A stretch of 64,000 bases of DNA, taken from positions 1-64,000 of the forward strand of contig CAJNOL010000046.1 of the NCBI GenBank assembly GCA_905250125.1, given 5' to 3'. The position numbers were made by a program, and so were the translations under genes. Of this stretch, positions 10,201 to 21,700 are shown piece by piece; the stretch's first letter is position 1; each line of letters starts with the position of its first letter. The notes below the pieces were generated by a model. The model made no database searches. It saw only the letters and a program-made list of their open reading frames with translations, and had not been told where the DNA came from. The stretch comes from Rotaria sordida (Eukaryota; Rotifera; Eurotatoria; Philodinida; Philodinidae).

Positions 10201-12457
10201 TTTTGCTTTTAATTTTATTAGATATTTTTTTTTTAAATATAAAAACTCTAGACAAACAACTAACCATTGCTGTTTTTGAATTTCCACCTAATGAATCTTG
10301 TAAAAGACGAGTTAATTTGGAATTTCGATATGGTATATGTGTTGATTTTCCATCAACTAATGCTGATATAACATTGCCTAATGTTGATAATGATAAATTA
10401 ATTTTTGTTGCTTCTTTTAATGTGCTTCCTTCAGCACCCGATTTTGATTGACGTTCACTACCCTAAAAAAACCAAAGAAATAATCATAATTAAATTAATA
10501 TCTTTTAATTTAAACAAAACCAAAAAATATTTTCTACATACCGCTAAATCAACCATATGTAATTTACCAACACGAATACGTTTTCCACCATCAGGACCAG
10601 TATCACTACATTCAATTGTAATTGTAAATATAGCATGAGATCGACTACTACGTTCATTCATAAGAGTTTGACCCGTATGACCTAATATATAAAAAGATTT
10701 TATAATAAATCGAATTCAAGAAAAAAAAAAGAAACAATTCTTACGATTATAACTACCAGAACGCATTAATAATTCTATTTCTGTTGCAGAATGACATGCA
10801 TGAGCTGATAAACCATCAGCATAAACACCAACATTTGGTCGTTCTTTAATCTAATTTTTTTTTAAATAGAAAATTTTTATTGATTTTCATTTTTTTTTGT
10901 ATTTTAAATCGATTAATTTACTTCTAAACTTTTATCACGATCTTTACCAAGTAAATCACGAATTTCTTCATTATAAATTTCAAGATATGAAATATTAACC
11001 AAATATCTAATAAAATATATTTCAATGATTTTCTTTTTTCTTTTTTTTCTGTTTCAATTTACCCAACATCTTTCGAAGCTTTTGAAATTTCAAGAAAAAC
11101 ATGTGCAAATGAATTTGGAATAATACCATAATTTTTATTATCATCTTTTTTTCCTTCCATTGTAAATGTTTTACCTTATTAAGAATAAAAAAAAAAAGAT
11201 TTATTCTCAATATAAATTTATGTAGAAATAAAAGTTGAATACTAACCAGTGCCTGTTTGTCCATAGGCAAATATTGTGCCATTATAACCTTCAAGTACAG
11301 CATCAACAATTGGACGAGCAACCAAATTATAAATAACAACTTGTTGTGAATCTGGTCCGAATACATAATCGAATGTAAACGTTTTACTCGTATCATCACT
11401 CGTGCTATGTGGTGGTCGAACATCAATAGTACCTGTTGTTTCATTTACCTTCAAAAAAAAAAGATCATATTTATCATTCTATTTATATGTAAAAGAGTTG
11501 TTTTTAGCCATTTCAAATAAGCATGCATAAATTCCTGTAGAACATCATGTCAAAGATGATCTTTTTTTTTATGTGGAGATAACATAAGCCCTTGTCAATT
11601 CTCTCCATCAACTTTTTTTTTGTTGCATTCAAAGCTGTGACCGAAATTTACATTTTTAGCATCAGTTCCAACTACTTGAGAGACCCGTGTTTTGTATTTT
11701 GATGAAATCTAATAATAATTTTCGATAGAGCATTAAAAACTGTTCGGAACTATTATGAGACATTATCGAAAATTTGATAGTTCGTATTTTTTTTGAAATC
11801 AAATCGATTCTATCTCTGCTGAGAATATGTTACTTTTAATATAGATGCATCAATTCTTGGAGTTTCCGAGTCAAGTATTAGTCTATTTCCGGCATTGAAA
11901 ACTATCAAACTTTCAACAATGCTTCATAGTAGTTGTAATCAGTTTTGAATTTTCTATCAGAAACTATTGTTAGATTTCATCGAATATAAAACACGAGTCT
12001 CTCAAATGATTGGAGAATCAACTCTAAAAATGTAAATCTCGGTTAATTCCGAAACTTTTATTTAGCATTTCATGAATTTTGACCACAACTTTGAATAGAG
12101 CAAAAAAAGCCACTGATATAGAGAATTGACAAGGACTTACATTGTTTATACAGAAAAAGGTCATCTTTAACATGATAATCTATAGGTATTGATGTATGTC
12201 TGATAATTTTTTATTGACATTTTAGAAAATATCATTGAATGAATAATAGAAGAAATAGATTTAAGTATACTATTTACATAAACAACTGATCGACGATCAT
12301 TATCCAATTCTTTATCACTCATCGGTCGACATCGAACAACAACTTTAACATTATTTGCATTACCACTACTTGCTGATCGTTTTTTTTCCTAATCGAAAAT
12401 CAAAATAATTTTAATTCGATAAGAAAAACAAACATTAAATCAATTACAAACCGGCAT
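7287..12457 (-). CDS. KIF3A: Kinesin-2 motor subunit KIF3A
   Basis: Seventeen coding exons encode 689 aa (vertebrate KIF3A is about 700): 12452-12457, 12278-12388, 11247-11448, 11063-11174, 10922-11006, 10745-10850, 10542-10681, 10265-10462, 8842-8897, 8674-8792, 8384-8615, 8131-8311, 7960-8070, 7759-7884, 7583-7696, 7400-7515, 7287-7341. KIF3A pairs with KIF3B and KAP as the anterograde intraflagellar transport motor on axonemal microtubules. The motor domain covers residues 1 to about 360, with VKVVVRCRP at its start, the P-loop GQTGTGKT, switch I NERSSRSH, switch [20 protein letters not shown] and [10 protein letters not shown] followed by the kinesin-2 neck [17 protein letters not shown] acidic hinge, a long coiled coil with the [11 protein letters not shown] block, and a C-terminal globular segment ([28 protein letters not shown]) follow. 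The GSDIS and AYTGNN blocks identify KIF3A rather than KIF3B. Two introns are inflated by repeats (8898-10264, 11449-12277). Confidence 0.95.
9061..9150. repeat. Short palindrome in the long KIF3A intron
   Basis: CATAAATAGTACTA near 9063 is mirrored by TAGTGCTATTTATG near 9133-9148, with a CCATTTCAATTCG/CGAATGG core between them. It could form a hairpin of roughly 40 bp per arm and looks like a remnant of a larger element in the 8898-10264 intron. Confidence 0.5.
9189..9420. repeat. Dispersed repeat, copy 1 (KIF3A intron)
   Basis: Shares the 20-mer ATGGAAAAGTTCAAGAATTT (9265-9284), followed after one differing base by AGAATAG, with 19937-19956 in an NCoR intron. Weaker similarity extends on both sides: an AT-rich ACTTAATTAA stretch before it, and CAAACT/AGCTTcTTCTCAAA-like text after it. 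The copies are direct (same strand) and heavily diverged outside the core. Confidence 0.55.
11515..12210. repeat. Fold-back element in KIF3A intron 2
   Basis: Both halves of this roughly 700-bp stretch are imperfect reverse complements about a centre near 11862. Paired blocks include CCTTGTCAATTCTCT (left, near 11593) with AGAGAATTGACAAGG (right, near 12120); GAAATTTACATTTTTAG with CTAAAAATGTAAATCTC; TTGAGAGACCCGTGTTTT with AAAACACGAGTCTCTCAA; and GATGAAATCTAA with TTAGATTTCATC. Arms are about 340 bp, and no coding frame is seen. Confidence 0.8.
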
Positions 12458-13107
12458 AATTATTTTTTCTTTTCAATCTAAAACCATAAATCGTTTTTAT
12501 TTTTCAGTAAAATCATTTAAAATACCAAGGTTTTCTTTTTTTTTATTTAAATGTTGAATAGACAAACGTTACAGCAGAACAAAAAACAAGAAAAATCTGT
12601 TTACTTTTCTTTTTTTTTGTTAAATTTTCAAGAACAACAACCAATAAAACGAAAGAAAAAGAAAAGATCATAACAAAAAGAAAAAATGAAAAAGAAAAGA
12701 TTTCTGTATGTATATGTTTTCCAATTTTGTAGATATCAGCTCTACATGAAATCAAATAAATGAGGACAAACAAAAAAAAAAAAGACTAACTCGACAGTAT
12801 AACAACAACCAACAGAAAAAGCTGCTTTAGAATATTTTACATAGAAACAAGAATAAGAAATTTAATATATAGAAATATTTACAAACAAACAAACACGCAT
12901 CATCGTGTGCTTGGATATAGTTGTCATGTACACAATAAGAGTAAAAATGACGTATACAGAGAAGAAAAAAGAAAAAGACCACGGATGACTCAAATTTGTT
13001 TTTATTTTTATTACTGTTACAATGTTAGATATAATCAACAACAAAAGACAACGACCGGTTGATTGAGCAATACTTAGTTTTTTTTTTTTGAAAACAAACA
13101 ATAATCA
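12458..13107. other. KIF3A upstream / NCoR 3' flank
   Basis: About 650 bp, AT-rich with many oligo-A and oligo-T runs and an AAAAAGAAAAAG type of purine tract. It separates the KIF3A start from the NCoR stop. No gene or distinctive promoter motif was recognised. Confidence 0.5.
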
Positions 13108-16100
13108 TCATGTTGAAGATTCATTTTTTTCCATAGAATTATCCATTGTTGTTTTAGTTGTGTCAGCAGTATTAGAAGTTTCTTCAGTATTTTGTTCAGA
13201 TATATTTGAATTTGAGTTATGAATTAATTCTTCTGTTGATTCAATTTGTGTTGATATAACAGGTGATATCATTGTTGGTGAATTTCGTTGTTGTTGTTGT
13301 TGTTCAAATTCATATTCACTAAGTAAACGTTTTTTAAGCGGATGTGCACTATTTGATGATACAGATGTTGCTGGTGATACAGATGATGAAATTGGTGATG
13401 CAGCTATTGGTGGAGTATTTGTTTGTAATGAATTTATATTTGGACTTTTGTGACTTGATGATGGATCAATATTTATTGATAATGTTGATTCATGTTGAGT
13501 ATCAACTGGAGATGATAGTATCTAATTTAAAATATTGATAAAGGTTTTTTTGTTTATATTAGAGAATTATTTGATTCGATTTTTTTAAATACGATTTATC
13601 TCGGAATAAAATTCAAAATAATTTATACAATGATTTTTATCGAAAACAAAAATGTATACAATTGAATTGAATAAGGAGTATGCATATTGTTTTATCACTC
13701 AAGATATTAAGATCTCTGAAGACTAATTAAGGGAATCTTATCGAATAATAAATTGCTTCTGAGATAAATCTTGACTTATTACGTAGGTTTTATTTTTGAC
13801 TAAAAAAAAAGCTTAAGAAGGATTTATGTCAACGGATTTATCTTCTTGAATGCTGGTTGTTCTAATGAATATTTCAAGAAAATGCTTTGATCTATTTCAG
13901 ACAGAATTGTCGATATTTTTTAGGAGTGAAAGAAGCTAAAAATTCTGCAGAAAGTGTTTTTATTCTCAAAGTGCTAGAAATAGTGACCGATGGAGAAATG
14001 AACGAAACCTATCGCGATTCGATTTCTCCTATCAGGTCATCTTTCCCCAGCCCTGTTCACTTCGCAACGACATTGTCTGCTTATTTTTATTTTATTTTCT
14101 GCCAGAGACAGACAAACGGTATTTACAAATCCGATTTTTGTCCTAAGTTATTACGATGCTGTAAAAAATTGCCAGCAAGAATGTCCGACATTTTGGGAGA
14201 AACCTTTCTAATAGAAAACTTTGGTCTTAGATCACTTTTTGGCTTCAAATTTTGCACAAATAAAATTTTTCATTGTAAATATGTCAGATTTTCTACTACC
14301 GAATTATGAAAATTGGTATTTAAGGATAGCTGATACTAAAAAATCTAAAGCTTTCATAATAAATTAGTCCTTTTGAAAACTTTATTTGTGCAAATTTTAA
14401 ATCCGCACCTATCGATTTTGAAGATGACCTGAGACAAGTCAGAATATTTTGTTGAAAAATTCCTAATAATGACTATAACACAAGCAGCAAAACTCATAGA
14501 CATAAATTCTTTTAGACTTTTGTTTATCTCAATAGAACCTATGTAATAAGTGAAGATTTATTTGGTAAGATTGCCTCATAAGTGGAGTCCGTCGGATTGA
14601 TTCCGAACATTTTGGACTCGATAGGCTCTAGTCATAAGTCATTCTTCATTTCGAATGAAATTTTACCTGTTGTGCTCGTCGAGAAAATTTTCCTTTTGAT
14701 GAATGATCAAGTGGTGATGTTGATGATTGTCTTGATGGCGAAAATTGTTGTTCATCTACATATATATACATATATATATAGATATATAGATATATATATA
14801 CATTAGAAGAAAAACAAAATTTAACGTCAAATTCTTTTACTTTTATTCACAGAAGCATAACGTGAATTAACAAGCTGACTACTTGCTGTTGATGAATATT
14901 GTTGTTGATCATTTGATGAACGTGCTGGTGGTGATATTGGACTACCTTGTGTTATGGAACCAGAATTAGTAATTGTTGAACGTGTTGATCGTGATGCAAG
15001 TGATTGTTGATATTGTTGTTGAACATATGATTGCCAATTACGATCAGTATTTGATGATGATGATGATGATGATAATGATGAACTCATTTGTTGGTGAGAA
15101 TTTTTTGAATGTGATTGTAAAATAAATGGATCGCGTACATTAGTTGATGTTTCATGTGTTTGACTAAATGATGAATGACGTTGTTCAGTATTTGATGTTG
15201 ATTCATCTTTCGATGATGTTCTATATAAAAAAAAAGAAATTCTTATATTTTTGTTTTAATTATCGGATTTACCGCATTCGTTTAGATATTGGTTGTTGTT
15301 GTTGTTGTTGTTGTTGTTGTTGATTTGATTGTATCCGTTGTTGTATTGTTGGTGATAAACGATTTGATGGATTACGATTTTGAAATATCATTGATGATTC
15401 TAGAAATAATAAAAAGAAGATTTTTAAAATTATATTCTTTTTTTTGTAATCTTTACCATCATTTTTTGGTAATGTTGGACATGCTCGAACAAGTTCACCA
15501 CGTATTAAATATTCTAATGATTGACTTTTATCATTTGGTGATGCTGCACGTTTATTTGATTGTTCATTTGTAAGTTCTATTTAAAGAAAATTTATGATTA
15601 AAAACAAAACAGAAATATGATAAATACCATTAGCTGTCATTGGTTGAGCTTTTCCATCAGCATAAATTCCATTTGCCCCCATTAACATTCGCATGGTGAT
15701 CGAACCTCGTGATCGTGTAGCTAAAATCAATAACAAAAAAACATGAAGAGATTTTGTATATTTGTTTTTGTTTTTGATCATACATTCTCGTCCACCGGTA
15801 CTATTCGTTCGTTCTAATACATTTAAATCATTACTTGAATGAACTTTGGATGCACTAACAGTACTATTTTGGACTTTTTGATTGATTTCTAATAAAATAT
15901 CAAAAAACTTGTTTGATGAATTATATTGAAAATAATTTTTTCTTCTTACCAACATATTCTTGTTTTTCTAATGGTTGATTGGAAAGAATTTTTTTTATTG
16001 AACTATCACGACGTCTTTCAGGCATTTCGTTTTCTATTGTTGATTTATTGACTATAAAAATAAAAAATAAATTAATGAGAAAAAAATAATTTTCTTTTTT

Positions 16101-18569
16101 AAGATTTATTTTTTTCACCATCTTGATTTGAACGAATTTTAGAATTTCCATCTGTCATTGTTTCAGTTTGTTCACGCTGATTCAGAAAAGGCATATTTAT
16201 ATAATTAAAAACAAAAATATTTTTTCTCAAAAACATACAATTGAATTTGAATCATCGTCACCGTCAAGTAATATTGGTTGATCAGAATTCTGAAACATAA
16301 AAAAAAAATAATGCAAAATTTATATTACATAATACAAATAAAAAAAAAACAAAAATATATTCTTGTTTATTTACATCGATAGGTTTTATTCCAGCTATTG
16401 TTGTTGGTTGATAAATACGTGATAATGGATTAGTTGAATTTTCTGATATGGATAAATCACTATTTTGAGTTTTATTATCGTTATCTAAACAAATGATAAC
16501 ATTATTTATTTAAGAAATATTTTTTTATCGAAAATTTCATTAGTCATAAAATATGTGTATAGTAGCAATGTGCTGTGTAAGCTCTTTTTTGTACTCGATA
16601 CCTTTTTCTTGAGAAAAACTTTCTATCTCTTATTCTCTTCTACTTAGCAACACGTTTATCAAGACTTTATCTTACCATGCAGGGCAATCTTGTACACCTC
16701 TAGTCTATAGAAAATAATCTTGTGAAGAATAAAAAGCTGTTAAGACAAGATAAAACACGAAACAACTATTATTAGTAATAGAAAAATGTATTTAACAAGT
16801 CAATACTTGACATACTCAATATTTCTTTCGATTCTATGAAAAGAAGTGATTTAAATATCATTCTAGAGCTTCTTAAGTTGTTTATAAACTTATGAATTTC
16901 TCTTTTAGTAAATTGAAAAAGCAACACCATAGATTTTACTTACGAATAAGGAGCTACGGATCTTTTCAGATCCGAATTCAAAGTTTTATCTTTTTTCGAG
17001 TTCTAGTCCATAAAAACATGGACCCACAGCTCCCTACTTACGAGACTATGTCGTTCATGGTTTCTAGGAGGCTCGAAAAATCTCTTCTAATATTTCTATG
17101 AAGTATATTTATTCATCATATAATAGAAAATCATTGGCATGTAAAATTGATGAATAAGTATTCAGAAGACTTTTTGTAATCTAGTCATGATAATTTCCTT
17201 TGACAGCATTGAAATATATGAATTAAGTTTTATCTATTAGTATATCATATATCTAATGACATATTTCATAAACTTGTTGAACTCTGTAAGAATTTTTTAC
17301 AAAAAAAGAGAAACTGTTATTTTTTTAATGACGTTCTAATAAAAAAATAATATTATCGTTTTTATTATGTATTTTGTTGCAAATACAAAAACGCAAAAAG
17401 AAAAAGGAACTAATTGAATAAATATTTTAATAAAAAATGTAAATGAAATTCTATTTCATAGAATTTGAACATATTTATTAAAGTTTCTCATATATCATAT
17501 ATGTAAAAAAAATAATTCAAGATTATATATTTTGACAATATCATCTCAATTTATAATACATCATACAATATTGTTTAAATAATCTTATTTGAAGAATAAT
17601 TATTCTTACTTGTTAATGCAACAAAATCATTAACGTTTTGTTTCATAAATTCTTGAATTGATATTGGTTCTTTAGAATTTCTTATTGAATCGTTATGATG
17701 TGATAATCGTTGTTGATTATAATGTGATTGTTGTTTAGGTGATATTGTACTTACTGAAGATGAATGAAGATTATGAAACATATAAGGTGATGCATGATGT
17801 GGAGATATTTGAGATGTTGGAACTAATGATGGTCGATTTGTTGAAGTAGATGTATGATGAGAATGTTGTTGTTGTTGAGAAGGATGATTTGCATGCGGTT
17901 TATGAACATTAGTTGATTGTCTTATATAAGATGATGGATTATTGTCTGTTGAATGATCAGAAAAATGTAAATTAGTATTTAATTTTTCATGTGATGATAA
18001 TGATGATGATGATGATGATTTCTAAAATAACGAAAAAAAAAATATTATTCTAGAAAAAAAAAAATAAATAAATATACATGATGAATATGTGTATCAACTC
18101 GTGGAAAATGAATTGATGAACTTTCAACAGTTGTACGTGGTTGATTAATACGATGATGAAAATCTTCCGGAGATCTAGAAATAATAGAAATCAATTTTAT
18201 CTTTTTTGTTTCAGTTACTTTTATCCAAAAGGCAATATATTAGAAAAGAAAAAGATATCTCCTTAGTTCAGATTTTAAAAAAAACGATAAGGTTATAATG
18301 ACCTAGTTATGTGCTTCTTTTTTTTTACGTATCGAGTGTTAGATGGTTCTTTGTAAATGCGACGTAGTTGTCGAACACATCACATATATTTGCGCTGTAA
18401 CTACAGAACGAGAAAAGAAAAAGAAAAAGAAGTAGTTTGACTATCTATTCTTCTTTTTTTTTTTCTCATTCTCTTTTTTTCTCCGATGAAAATTAAAAGA
18501 AAAATAGCCAGGGTTTTGTTTTTTCTATATTTATTCAGTGTCTTATTCAAACTAATCCAAATTTTAGTC

Positions 18570-18600
<31 letters not shown>

Positions 18601-18737
18601 TTGTTTTTTTCTCCTACCGAGTATCTCGGTCTGTAGCAGATGTAATACGTGTTGAAGATCGAGATAAATCATTTAATTTTGAAAATGGATTTTCATTTGT
18701 GCTAGAATTTGATTTTAATTGAGAATGAATCTTTTGC

Positions 18738-18768
<31 letters not shown>

Positions 18769-21700
18769 GAGTACTATTTAAATTTTGTGTACGCCATATC
18801 GGCGTTGCATAGTCACCTGTTGAATATCGCATATGTTCTTTAAAAAAAAAAAAAATTGGTTTGTTTGTTTGGTTTTTTTTTCTTCTTACCAATATTTTCA
18901 TATGAATGTCGTTTAGATGATTGTGTTGAATATGTTGAAGGATCAGGTGGTGAATGTTGTGTAGATGCTTGAGATAGATGACGATTAGTACGTAAATTTT
19001 TTAATTGTTCATTATTTGCAACTGTCGTTAAATCATGCATAAGACGTGGATCAATATAAAATGAAGCACCGGGTAATGAATTATAATAATGTGGATATGG
19101 TAAAAGACCACCAGTAAGTAATTCTTGCGGATATACACCAGATGAAGCAAGTATATGTGATGCTGCTAAAAGTGCAGCCTGTTGTTGTTGTTGTGAATGT
19201 GATGATGATTGAATAGAAGGATTTGATGTCGAAGGCACAATTGCTGTTGGTGGCGGGAGTAATTGTTGATTGTTTGATGATGATTGAGAGGGAGAACGTT
19301 GTTCAGATGGATGACGAGATTGACTAAAATTAAAAATAGAAAAAAAAAAACAGGTATAACATTTGATATAATATGAAATTATTTAAATAGAAAATTTTAT
19401 AAAATGTTTGTTGTTATGTCAATGTCATGATGACTTTTCTCTTTCTTCGAAATCTTCAAGGGAAGTATACTGTTGTGTCTGGCTTGAAATTTTATTCAAT
19501 TTCATTTATAAAATCTTGAAGAAAAAAGAAAGAAAGAATATTTTGACAAAGGTAGATTGAAATGGGAATATCGGACTTTATAAGGTATGTTTTAAGATTT
19601 ACTTTAAAATAAAAAAAAAAAAAACAACTTCATTTATACTATAATATATTTCGATCAACGATTGATGAACACTATTCAAGATTATGCTGTCTTTTTTTTG
19701 CTAAAACTTCATCTTCTGACAGCGTATATGAGCCAAAATTAGCTGAAAAGGTCATGATGATCTTCAATTTGTTATGAGTTTCTTTTTCTTTTTTTCAACA
19801 AAGATTTCTCATTTTCTTAAGTTAGCTCTTTTATTATGAGGGCATGTCGACATATTGGATATTTCAGATTGTACTTAATTAACTAATCAGTTAATTATTT
19901 AGAAAAGTACTTAGCCGATAATATTGTGACCTTAGAATGGAAAAGTTCAAGAATTTGAGAATAGATTTCATATCACAAACTACATTCGTCGTGACATATT
20001 TAGCAAAATTAGACTCCAAAAAAATGCAGCTTTTCAAAGATTTGTTCTTATCACAGAATAAGCGTTCTTTTTTTGTTTTCGTATCATTAATACTTTATTT
20101 TCAAAAGTAATTTTTAAATACATAATATTTAAAAATAGAAACATATACAGTGAATATCTTTGTTCTTTTTCTTTTCGTGTCATATTGCCAACGAAAGTTT
20201 TTCAATAGTAACCTGAGAAAGTAAAATTCTATAAGGCTGACTTTTTTAGAATATCTAGAATAAGTCAACATATATTTTATGTATAAATGTTCACAATTTA
20301 GTAAATATACACTTTTATTATTATGCGAAATCATGTTACTAATCAAAAAAATTTCACATATCTTACCGTTCGTGATTTGGTGAATGTCCTGTTGTAAGAT
20401 ATCTTGATGTAACAAAATCAGCTCGTAATGTTTCATATGTATCTGTATTTGATGTATCAATTCCAATAGATTTATTTGTATTTGTTGGTGTTTGCTGTTG
20501 TTGTTGTTGTTGTTGTTGATTATTAATTGAAGATGATTTATGTGGTTGTAAATATTGTGTTGGAGTTGAAAAATTATTATGTGTTGTTTGTTGATGAGGA
20601 TAATGACGCATATAACTAGTTTGTTGTTGTTGTTGTTGTTGTAAATACAAATGTTGTTGTTGTTGATCTAGGATTTTTGAAGATTTTATATGTGATGAAT
20701 CGATATATGTTGATGGATGATGAGAATATTCAGTTTTTGGACTTGAATAATTTTGTGAATGAATATGTGAATGTGTAGTTGATGTATCAATAGAAATTGA
20801 TTTATTTGATGGTGATATTGGTGTTCCACGCATAATTGAACCTTTATTTGAAAATGTTTGTTGATTATGAGATGAATAAGAATGTATTGATGGTGAATGT
20901 GATTTATTTAATGTAACAAGTGGTGGTGGAGGTAATTGTGATGATCGAGTAGAATTATTTGAACTTATTGTTGTTAATGGTAAGGTTAATTGAATTTTAT
21001 TTGATGATATATTTGTATTTAATAAACGTTTATCTGTTTCATTTAATGTTTTTGAAATTTCTATTTCAACAAGAGAATTTATTGTTGTTAAACCAGCTGA
21101 TGTTTGAATATTTTCATTTTTATCTTGAATAATTGATGGTTGTTCATCACCTTCATCAATAATCATACCATGTGTTGAATCATTACTATCATCATTAATA
21201 TTTGTTTTTTGTGGATCATCATCATTTTCTTTTTTTTTTCAAAAAAATAAAATAAAATAAAATTTATATATAAAAATAATTTGTTTTTTTTTTACCTTCA
21301 TCAATTTGTTCACGTTCTTGTGATTTTATTGGAATAATTAATCGACGAGATGTATCTTCTGAACCTGATATACTTGCATTATCTTCTTCGATATTCTATT
21401 TAAACAAAAAAGAAATTATTTTGATTTTTGATTTTTTTTTGTGTAAATTTATTTTACATGTTCATCATCAGCTAAACCATTTTTTTTACGATATTTTTGA
21501 TAAAATATTCGACAACTTTGTTCACTACGATGAACATATTGGGCTATTTGTGCCCAATCATCACGAAATTTATGAAATGCTTCTGTAAATGCATCAATTT
21601 CATGTTCAGTCCATTCTTGTTTAATTAAAATAAAATAAAAATAAGTAAATTTCTTGTTATCTTTTTTTTACTTACCATCATCATGTTTCAAATTTTGTTC

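Noticed and set aside
10203-10661. Plus-strand frames over KIF3A exons 7-8
   Set aside because: Shadows of the minus-strand motor-domain exons, which give a perfect kinesin sequence.
13887-14309. 140-codon plus-strand frame in an NCoR intron
   Set aside because: No recognisable motif, lies inside an inverted-repeat element and antisense to the host gene; kept only as a query in the fold-back finding.
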